Below, in pieces: positions 22,000 through 32,800 of a stretch of 38,735 nt of DNA (the stretch's first letter is position 1; each line of letters begins with the position of its first letter). A program made the translations under genes and the position numbers. The notes below the pieces were generated by a model that searched no databases, had not been told where the DNA came from, and saw only the letters and a program-made list of their open reading frames with translations. This DNA is from Elysia marginata (lineage: Eukaryota > Mollusca > Gastropoda > Plakobranchidae): assembly GCA_019649035.1 (NCBI GenBank), contig BMAT01007307.1, forward strand, positions 10,414-49,148, written 5' to 3'.

Positions 22000-24100
22000 T
22001 GAGGAAAGATTTTGATCTTTATCATTGGCCAACTTAACCGACAAATGGTTTTAAGAAATAAACTGTGATAACCACATTGAACTTGAAGGTCCCTGCGTAA
22101 TGTTGTTAAGATTTTGTTTCTTTTAAAGGTTAAATTGTTATCCAACATCCTCAAAAAATCATTGCAAAACAAGATATGGGACCATAGGTCTAACCCTATA
22201 TAACAAACTAAGGCAAAAATTATGAAAAATACAAAATTATCTTAATTTAGGTTTACAAAGAAGAGGTAGGTACATACAACTTCTGTGGAAACACAGCTGT
22301 TTGCTCATGTGACAGTCATGGGGTGTAAGCATCACTGTATCATTTTATGTGTTTAGTTTAAACAATGTCTAACTTCAAAAGCAACTTGGCAGTTGACAAC
22401 TCTCCACCCCACCCCCGAATATACTGATGTTGTTTTAAGGCTAGATTGTTGCACAGAATGATACTCCATATGGCATGTATACTAAAACTAAAAGCTAAGC
22501 TTAGAGTTAGACTATGAGACAAAGCACATTCATTCATGGCTGCATTTTTTTCTGTCCCAACCGAATTGACGAGACTTGAATTACAAAATCAAAAGGTGTG
22601 TTTGTGTTACTAGTTAAATGCACACACAAAGATCATATAGAAAAGAATAATTAATAACGTTCTGAAGTAAAAATTAGGCCTAATAATATAGATCTAGATA
22701 GATCTGAAAAAATATATTAATGTATGATTAGACCCTATTTTTTAACTTTGAAAGTTTAAACTGATGTAAAAAGGAGGGGGAATATTAGGTGTACCAAAAC
22801 AACAGGTATAAAGTGCATGTTCTAGATCTACAAGTTCAGGGTTTCAATTTCAGGTAGGGTGACATTATCATAGATTACCATGGAGTGCAACTGGCAGGAT
22901 TTCCACACTGGGGTGCCACTATTGATAGATTAGATCTATACATTATTAAAAATTACTATAAATAATTACCCTTCATTTCGTCAGCAATGTTTGTTATAAT
23001 TAAAAATAATCCAGTTCATTGCTCAGGAACATTTACATCTAAAAAATCAGGGAATTTGTTGCTAATGCTATGAAATTTAGGCTTAGCCTTAGAATAGGGT
23101 GGCACCCTTATGTGGAAATCCTTTCGTGCAAATATCTGCAGCCATCATGTAATAACTTTAGATCTTTTGGATATTGCTCTAAATCTAGATCTATGTCTGA
23201 GCCTGCATAAAAACTGATTAAGTTTAGATTAAAGAAATCTTGAAGTTGTAGTTACATCACTCACTGTTCGTTTGACTTGAAATTATGTGATCTTCACTTC
23301 AGTTGATCATTCACCTTTCTAATCTGATTCTACAGAATTCAAAGTTCAAACCAAAGATCTAGATCTATTCTGCAAGTTAAAATAAGAAACTCTTAGTCTT
23401 GTGTTTTGTTTTGTTTTTGTTTTTGCTTCTTTTTTTTTGCGGTTCTGTGGTGGGCAAAACCTGCGAGTGCTGTTCTATGTATCTCTAAGATTAGATTCTA
23501 GGTCTGGGACACGGTGCAAGAAGCTTATTTCATCAGTTGTGTTGCGGAATAGATCTAGGCCCAACTTCCAGCTATAACAAATTAAAGTGTCTAGCCTATG
23601 TCAGCAATAAGAATTTCTTTTTTTTTTAATTAAATTCCTATCTGCTTCTTGGTCTGGAGGCTTGTCCGTGCATAAAAAAGCAAAACTGATCTCGTTCGCT
23701 AAGATTCTGCTACAACAGAGCTAAAAGGGGAAAAAGTCGGTCAAATTTTGCCAGAGACAGGTCTTGTAGGTTTAGTTTTTGTTCAGACGAACAACAACTT
23801 TAAAAAAAAACAAAAACAAAAAAAAATGTGCTGTAAGTTTAGATGTAACATTAGATTTAATATTTTATGCTTAGTTTGTTGCATATGTTTATTGATAAAT
23901 ATAACTTTCATAGTAAATAAAGCCACAATAAATATTTACGGTGACGCTTCTCGATGAATTATTTGGCATATCGAAAATGACTGCCTGTGCTATTTTACAA
24001 GCTTACACCCATAAATTAATCCCATGACCTCTTGAACTTTTGAACAGCTGTTCGTACACTAGTTCTCAATACAAGCCTGTCCATTAATTTACAAATTTAT
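22000..24100. other. Intergenic or 5' intron region rich in AGATCT palindromes
   Basis: No coding exon was recognised. AGATCT or TAGATCTA occurs repeatedly (22686-22704, 22821-22830, 22931-22940, 23182-23194, 23355-23368, 23549-23559). It lies between the divergent genes, so promoters or 5' UTR exons could be here, but no specific site can be defended. Confidence 0.5.
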
Positions 24101-24101
24101 A

Positions 24102-24102
<1 letters not shown>

Positions 24103-24139
<37 letters not shown>

Positions 24140-24165
24140 CCTCTCTCTCTCTATCTATCTATCTC
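24103..24165. repeat. CT microsatellite with CTAT units
   Basis: A CT run passes into (CTAT)n near 24150. It lies between the two genes; no coding signal is present. Confidence 0.9.
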
Positions 24166-24689
24166 CTTCCACCTCTAGCTTTCCTCATCGAGTGAGCCTT
24201 TGCTTAGGTAATATTATTTTGGTGGAGAGCGGTGGACGATGAAACTAGATTATAGTCACGCGTTACCCCTTCAGATGATTGAAACCCTCCCCCTCCCCCT
24301 TTTTTTTCACAAGAGCAAGATAAAAACGAGTAGGCATTGGAGGCTTTCTTGTCGTTTTGCAAACCATGTTACCTTAATTTTCGCTATATTGATTCTTCTC
24401 TGTTCCAGTAGAAGCAAGTTAAAGTTGCATAAGAGTCGCCTAATGTTATACGTGTAAAAGTGACAAGTTCTCTACGTGTTGTAACATTATGCAGTTGTCG
24501 AAATAAAGTAAACTAATCAGCATTTTAGATACTTTTAAATCGAAGTTACAGAAGTACAGTTTTAAGCAAATACAAAAAGGCTATAAATTATGACCATTTA
24601 AAATAATTATAAAAATATGATGGGGTGAGAATAACACATTTCAGAATAGCTCTTCCATAAAACGTTTCATAAGTGATTTTCTCTGTACC

Positions 24690-24747
24690 CGCTGTTCTGT
24701 CTGCTTCTTTGTCTGTCTGTCTGACTGTCTGCCTCGGTATCTGTCTG

Positions 24748-24780
<33 letters not shown>
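24690..24780. repeat. TCTG/TC microsatellite running into the assembly gap
   Basis: GTCTGTCTGTCTGACTGTC becomes CTCTGT repeats and then pure TC up to the first N at 24781. The microsatellite probably caused the gap. Confidence 0.9.
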
Positions 24781-25563
24781 NNNNNNNNNNNNNNNNNNNN
24801 NNNNNNNNNNNNNNNNNNNNNNNNNNNNNNNNNNNNNNNNNNNNNNNNNNNNNNNNNNNNNNNNNNNNNNNNNNNNNNNNNNNNNNNNNNNNNNNNNNNN
24901 NNNNNNNNNNNNNNNNNNNNNNNNNNNNNNNNNNNNNNNNNNNNNNNNNNNNNNNNNNNNNNNNNNNNNNNNNNNNNNNNNNNNNNNNNNNNNNNNNNNN
25001 NNNNNNNNNNNNNNNNNNNNNNNNNNNNNNNNNNNNNNNNNNNNNNNNNNNNNNNNNNNNNNNNNNNNNNNNNNNNNNNNNNNNNNNNNNNNNNNNNNNN
25101 NNNNNNNNNNNNNNNNNNNNNNNNNNNNNNNNNNNNNNNNNNNNNNNNNNNNNNNNNNNNNNNNNNNNNNNNNNNNNNNNNNNNNNNNNNNNNNNNNNNN
25201 NNNNNNNNNNNNNNNNNNNNNNNNNNNNNNNNNNNNNNNNNNNNNNNNNNNNNNNNNNNNNNNNNNNNNNNNNNNNNNNNNNNNNNNNNNNNNNNNNNNN
25301 NNNNNNNNNNNNNNNNNNNNNNNNNNNNNNNNNNNNNNNNNNNNNNNNNNNNNNNNNNNNNNNNNNNNNNNNNNNNNNNNNNNNNNNNNNNNNNNNNNNN
25401 NNNNNNNNNNNNNNNNNNNNNNNNNNNNNNNNNNNNNNNNNNNNNNNNNNNNNNNNNNNNNNNNNNNNNNNNNNNNNNNNNNNNNNNNNNNNNNNNNNNN
25501 NNNNNNNNNNNNNNNNNNNNNNNNNNNNNNNNNNNNNNNNNNNNNNNNNNNNNNNNNNNNNNN
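24781..25563. other. Assembly gap of 783 N
   Basis: Bounded by a TC microsatellite on the left and a LINE remnant on the right. The two long ORFs that cross it are artefacts. Confidence 0.97.
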
Positions 25564-26200
25564 TGAAGTTACTTGGTGATTTAATTACTTTAGTACTATC
25601 AGCAGCTGATCCAAGTTCTCTTGTAGGGATATACATGTATTGATGCAATGAATCTGACAGGTAAGGGGGGGGGGGCTTGGTTGTTTAGACATTTGTAATA
25701 TATTAAACATATTTTAAACACGGTTTGGTATTCAATTGTCAGCCAATGCAAATCGCATAGGATTAAGGTGATATGATTTCTCTTTTTGCTTCTTGAAATT
25801 AATTTAGCAGCACTATTATAGACGACTTGAAGTCTGTTTAAAAGATTTTTTGGAAGGCCTGCTAAAAGAGCATTACAGTAATCTAATTTGGATTATCACT
25901 AAAGATGTTACGAGTGTTGTTGTTACTTTTCGGTCAAGAAAATTACGAACTGAGCCGATTTTTCTAATTTTGCAGGTAGGCCAATCTGCAGATATTATCT
26001 ACTTGTGCAGACATTGACATGTCATTGTCTGGTTGTCTAGGTATACACCAAGATTTTTAAGCGTTTACTTGTTGGGATTTAGTTACCATTGATGTTAAGA
26101 GAAGTGACAATTATTGAATTTACATCTTTGCTAATAATCATAAGTTCAGTCTTATCATCATTCATTTAGCGTAAGCTTATTGCTTGTCATCCGCCCTTTT
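25564..26200 (-). pseudogene. CR1/L2-like LINE reverse transcriptase remnant, cut by the assembly gap
   Basis: Read on the minus strand from about 26160: LNDDKTELMII, then KLDYCNALLAGLP, LNRLQVVYNSAAKLISRS, HITLILCDLHWL and YIPTRELGSA. These are standard motifs of the C-terminal half of CR1/L2/Jockey-type reverse transcriptases. Stops and a frameshift at a G-run (about 25666-25675) show decay. The 3' end of the element lies in, or was lost to, the N run that ends at 25563. Confidence 0.8.
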
Positions 26201-26224
26201 ATTCTTTCAACACAGTCTGATGTT

Positions 26225-27440
26225 TTTGACAAAAGCAAAGTACCCTACTGACTCCAAGGTGATTCATTTTGTCAGGAACGATAGTTGGCCATATGCAGTA
26301 AACCAGGAAATCAATCCATTTTTTCGTCAAGCGTTATGACCTCACAATACACCAGACCTGTCAGATCTGGGGTCACCGTCTTCTTCCTCCACTGAAACTG
26401 AGAAGAAGAATTTTGAAAACACTTCATTCTGTCCACCTTCGGATAACCAAAATGAAGAACAACGCAAGAGGACATTTCTGCTGACCTGGAATCGAGAAAG
26501 AAATTGAAACAATCACGAAATGTTGTGACGGCTGTGCTGCCTCACATGCTGATCTGCCGCACCACTTCATCCTTGGCAATGGCCTGACAAACTCTGGCTA
26601 GGAGTTCATGTTGACTATGCAGGACCATTTATCTGATCAATATTCATTATCATCATTGACGCTCACTCGAAATGGACCCACTTCCTCTGCTACACCAACC
26701 TCCTCAGTCAACATTCTGTGAGAAGTTTTTGCGATATTTGCCCCCCTCCCTACCCCCCACCCCCACCCCAAGAGCATCTTGTGAGCGACATTGGTCATCA
26801 ATTCACTTCAGAAGAATTTAAAGTGTTCACTCGGAGCAGCGGCACCAAACATATCGACAGCCCTCGGTATCATCCGGCAACAAATAGACCTGCTGAGATA
26901 ATGATTCAAACCTTCAAACGCACAATGAAAGCTTTAAGAGATGACGATGGCACACTTCACATGAAGCAAGCCAGGCTTCTCTTCGCTTGACAGGTACACC
27001 CCTTAAATTGGAGCCCAGCGCCATTAATCTTTGGTCGACGTTTACGGACGCACCTAGACTTTATTCGACCTGACATGCACTCTACAAATCGAGCGCATTC
27101 ACAAGCTCGGTCGCGCTCTTTCGACGTTGTAGAAAGGGTAAAGGTTATGGACTACCGTGGACACCAGAGGTGGCAGGGTGGTTTTGTTTCTGCATGCACC
27201 GGATCATGGACATAAAAGGTCGAGATTGCCCCGGGCGTCATCTGGCATCGATATCCTGACCAAATCGACCACACCCAATCTTCACCTGCAGTGGCTAACC
27301 AACCTCCTGCCTTCATTTTACCCAGTGCAAGTTCTGCAAACGCACAGAAATCCAGCTCTCCATAATCATCGCAAAGTGGCTAAGCTGGAAATTCGCAGAG
27401 ACCACGGGTCTACACCTTCTAACTATGGATGAGTCGTCGA
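26225..27440 (+). pseudogene. Degenerate Ty3/gypsy LTR-retrotransposon integrase region
   Basis: Visible in shifting plus-strand frames: an integrase zinc-finger-like stretch (His-x3-His then CCDGCA, 26405-26545); a catalytic-core start with HVDYAGPF near 26610; LVSDIGHQFTS near 26780; and PATNRPAEIM near 26875. The last three carry the D, D and E positions of the core. Stops and frameshifts are frequent, including a stop where the family usually has paired Trp after the zinc finger. No flanking LTR pair was found in the window, and gag, protease and RT were not seen. It is a dead fragment. Confidence 0.75.
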
Positions 27441-28223
27441 GGTCTCCATCTCCTCATGATCCACATGCATCACATACATAGCTTGCAATGGCCGCGTTCT
27501 TCATAAGCCGGACAAATATGACGTTTGGAAAATATAGTCCATTCAGGCTCTGCAGCGGTCACTAATATCCCACCACACACCATAAATACGATAGACCTAC
27601 ACTTCAGTAGACATTAGTTAATAGTCTTAGAGCACATAACATATTTATCTCAAGTCATCTAACATTATTTTGAACATTACTTCTGGAAACGTATGTCAGT
27701 TACAATTCTAAACAGATTAAACCTACAATTTTTGCACTTCGCGGAAGCACAACAAAACTTGGAGAAATTTTGAGACTGATCAGATCGATTTTTATAAACA
27801 TGTACTATTACCTTTTTCTTACCTAACTTGGTTTAAGCACATTAAAATTATTTACATTATACATGTACGTGTAGCTTACAGCAAACATGAACTATGGGTA
27901 CTTAGGTTAACATTTATTTTTCTCTACCTTACGTAAGTTGTAGGCTACTTGTAAACATTCCTGCGTTACCTTCCCTATCGCTGATTAAATAAAAAAATCT
28001 TTTTTAAAAGTTTTAAAGACAAAGGGAGACATTGTTGTATAGTTTCACGCACTTCAATTGTTAACCTGTTTGTAACCTTGGTATCGATATAACTATTATA
28101 CAACCCATACACGCCCCAAGTACACAACAACAACGTAAATTCTATAAACAAAACAAAAAAAAACAAACATAAACATGAAAATTTTACAGGTAAAGAAATC
28201 ATATAGTTTGTTGTGTATATAAA

Positions 28224-28514
<291 letters not shown>

Positions 28515-29521
28515 TAGCTGAAATAGTTGCTGTAGAATTGCCACCAGTCAGGCTGTCTTTTTGTGCACTCTAAAAAAGAAGAGATCTATTCTTCCGGGTT
28601 TCAAGTGCTTTGCTTTGCAGTTTGCACTGCTATGATTTTATCAAAATAAGAGTATTAAATGTCAGCAACGATCTTGTGGTTCGCTACAGTCGATTGCTTG
28701 TTCAAACAGACGTTATAATAGAGTCTAGAGGTCTATACCTACATCTAGATCAAGTCGAGTTAAAAAAAAAAACGTAATGGCAAATAGATATTAGATCTAG
28801 AATCTAAGAGTGACACTGACAGTGACAGCTCTGCCTATCTATAGGCTATGTGCACTGTGACATGCCCAGCCTAGGCCAGGGCTAGGCTACTGTTAGAGCC
28901 CCAGATCTAGATCTTAGAAGGACAATCAACATATGTAAGCAATGACAGAGGCCAATGTGGGCTTATTAGTATTAAGTGAAACTTTAAATATCCAGACTTT
29001 AATGGGCACAGAAAATGTAGTGACGAAAACTTGCACTGTCCTACAAATCTTTGCACGATAGATGTAGATTTTTTAAAGGTTTACATTTTGTTGTTTGAAA
29101 TCTAAGAACTAGATCAAACACATCACTTAACCACTAAATACAGTTTTCCTAAGTTGTCAAACACATGGTTGCCTATCATCAAAATCATAAATTGATTGGC
29201 ACCTAGAGAGAGGATCCGCTGCGCTATCTCAATAGCATGACTTGCTCAGTTGCTGTCAAACCACGGCTGAAGTTAGGGCAAATCCCTACAGTGTAATGAA
29301 AAAGTCCTGTTTGTGCCGTTGTGTCAGAGATATTGTACTTACTGTAATTTTTCAAGAAAGTCATGACAAAAGTTCAATTGTCTCTGCCTTAGTTTAAATC
29401 TGTTGTCAGCTCTTACATTACCACAAAAAGATTTTTTTTCAAAGATGAGAATGCCTAGTAATTTTTTTAATGTGTTGCTGAACATCAATAGGCTGTGATT
29501 GAGACAGGCAGGGCGGCAACC

Positions 29522-29839
29522 ATGGGACTGTACAAAAATACAGATCCTGAAGAGAAAACAAGTATAGAAACAAACACAAGCCAGTCTCAGGACCAGAAAA
29601 CTAACAACCTCCAGGGTGAGCAGTTAGTGAGAGGGGTGCAGGGTGGTGCCGAAGCAATTGGAGATGGTCCCTCAACTTGTACATCCCTCCCAGCTGATGA
29701 TGAGGTGATCCCCTGGGAGTTTGTGCCTCCGCCAGTGGTGAGGAAGCTGGTGCAGAAACTCAATCCTGAGTCCTATCTCTCTGGCAACAACTGGAGGGCT
29801 CTTGCTGGTGCACTTGGCCACACATGTGAAGAGATTCGG
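29522..29839 (+). CDS. Death-domain gene, start exon
   Basis: 106 codons. An acidic, polar N-terminal 60 residues precede the first two death-domain helices. A possible acceptor (AG at 29490-29491 after a T-rich tract) lies just upstream, so a 5' UTR exon may exist. The exon ends at CGG before GTAACC. Confidence 0.75.
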
Positions 29840-32800
29840 GTAACCTTAAAGTTAATTCACCTAGATAAGATTTTCATTTTTATTGCATGGTTACCATTGC
29901 AATGCAACCATATATATTTGGTTTTGCACCTAAAAAATGACACAACAGTGTCCACCCCCCCAATAAAGACCCCTCTAGTCAGTAAAGACCTCCCCTCTTA
30001 TAACTATAAGACTTTAAATTTGAGGGCATCCAATTTTTAAAAAAAGTTAAAATAATTAAATTCCCGAACAGAGACACCCCTCTTGGAAGACCTGTTTTTA
30101 CCAACAATTTTTAAGGTTTAACCTCAAAGATTCCACTGTATTTCAAAATCTGTCTAGTCCTACAATTTTCAACGAAATGATTTGAAACTTTTAAAAAATA
30201 CATATAGATATACAACTCTATCTCTTCAGTAGAGTAGAGTGATTTTTTTATATCTCTTCTACCTGTTTCATATGAATTTTTCAAATGTATAACTTCCAAA
30301 AAGGGTCAGTAACTCCATTATTCAAGCAAAAAGCTTAAGTTTCTCAAAAATAAAATTGAATATTGGAAAAGCAGCTCATTCTTATCCCTGGATTTTTTTT
30401 TCTTAGAGTTAGAGTGTGTGGCATTTTAAAAATAAATAAAAGATGTTTGTTCTTTTTTGACTGCAGTTCATTGAATCTGTACAAGGCATACATTCTGAGG
30501 TTCTTCTCAAAGAGTTTGCCATCAGACAAGATGCTTCGCTCAACGAGATGCTGCATGCCCTGCAATCTATCAACAGAAAGGACTGTGTGGAAATTATTAG
30601 CAACAGCCTTCCCGGTAAGGGCCTACCATGGGAAGGATGGCTTATCCTCCCATCAAAGTTATTAAAGTTTGGAAGAATTACAAAACTCACCCTTTTGTTT
30701 AAATTTTTAGTTGTTCTTTGAATAAAAATATACTTATTATTTAATAACAATATACTTATTAAAACTGCAGTGCATCGCGTCTAAAATTTATCTACACCTG
30801 TTTAAAAATGAATCAAATATAGTAGTGTCAGACATAAAGCATTTATATAAGCATTCAGTTAAAATCTTTTTGTCATTGCAGGTTTTTTTTTTTAAAGTGG
30901 CCATGGCAATGCTTGAATACGGTACACGTAAGATTAAAAAAAATGCATCGGTCAAAATTGGGACGTTAAATAAGACTCATGGCAGAAATTTAAAGTAATT
31001 TTTTAAACCTCCCATATTAAACACCCACCTCTAACATCTTTATATCCAGCATTTTCTAGATGCTGATCACTTTAAAAAAAAGAGAACTGAAACATTTTTC
31101 CAATTGTGATCTTAATGATAAATTTATATGGCTACTTTTATTGCCAGAAATTCGTCAAAAAATTCAGGCCAGCCTCAACAAACCACCCATGCTGCGAATG
31201 GCGGAAGCACCGTCATCCATACTCTCAGGCCACAATGGTGTCATGTGGAGCAATGGACCAACAATGTTGATGCCAGCAGTTTTTCAGAATGGTGCCTCAA
31301 CTCTAATGCCCATGTCCCAGCCTACAGCGGCTGGCATGTGCTACATGCTCGGCCATGTTCCTATGTCATGTGGACAGGCTGTTGCCTTTAATGGAGACAG
31401 AGGGTTAGTGAACTTCTGAATAGTACAATTGTAACGTCCTTGAGAAAACTGCACAGTCTATGCACAGCTTTAAATAAAAAAATGTTATATAGTGCTAGTT
31501 TCAGAGAGAGGTGCATTTGTTTATGTTTCAAAAAAAAAACAAAACAAAAAAAAAACAGCAGCAAGAAACAGGCTGTTTTTAGCCCTTCATTATAAGTGGG
31601 GTTGGTTTTTTCTCAAAAAGCTGTTAACATGTTTGTTGTCAGGGCATAGCTAAAAGAAAAGTGTATTACACTAACTGAAATCTTGACTTACTGAGGTCAT
31701 AGTCTAGGGTGCAGTAGATTAAAATTCGGATATTTCTAACAGCTTGGGAAGGAAATTCGATTCACCTTAACCAATAAATCTATTTGCAAGTGTACATTAT
31801 AAAAGAAAAAAAAGTGTGTAATATGAATATAATTTGAATCAAGCAAATATTTAAATCATTTAGGAATATCATTTTTCAGATATTTTCCGTTTTTTCCATT
31901 TTTTTAAGCCTGAGAAACTGAATTAACAAATCAATCTGAGCAAGAATGACCCTTCCTATGAAAAACGACAATTCAGTACCCCATAATGAGACATTTTATT
32001 TGTTTATGTACATGAGAATAAGTGCCAAGATTTTCAGTGTAATACAGAAAATTTGAGTGACATCCTTGATTATTTAAGTTCAAATTAGGTGGACTTAACT
32101 GCATGTAACAGCCCAGAAAAAAAAAAATAGATTCGTTCATTCAAAGTGATTGAAATAATTGATATTGAGGAAAATACAAAATCACATGTTGTAAAGACTA
32201 GGGCTTGGAAGACTTATTCAGCAACTCATAAAGTTGAAATGAAAATTTTTGTACAAAAATAATCATATAAAATTCCTCTTTTTTGTGTTAGGTAATGTAT
32301 AAATAAGAAAGTAGTTTGTATATTTGAGGCAACCAGGGTGAATAAGGGACAAGTCGATTGGGCTAGTTTTAAGTTATAGCCCTTCAAGCAAGAGAAATTT
32401 GCTCTATGATAAGCCATTTTTTATTTGATTTAACTTTTGAAATCCAAGCGAGGTTTGACCATTAGGACGAGCGGCTGCAGTGCGCAGTCGTTAGACAAAC
32501 CGTGCAATACTCATAAGTATAGAATATGCCATGGATAAAAGAATGAAACATTTCATGGTGATTATTGTTTTAGTTCAACACAATTTTATCCTATAAACAA
32601 CATTTCACACAAACCAAAAAAGTTATCCACTCTCTCATTTTACTCTCTTTCGAAATCTTCCAAGATTCTGTCAAACGTTGTTTTTGCCTCGGGACTTAAG
32701 GAGTTAAATAAAATTGCTTAGGATATTAAAAAGCTAGAGTCTAAAAGGGCATAAATTTGACTTTTGGAAAATGTTTATAAGTGGAAATCCCAACTTATGT

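Noticed and set aside
24641..25648. 335- and 297-residue ORFs
   Set aside because: They are almost wholly translated N from the assembly gap.
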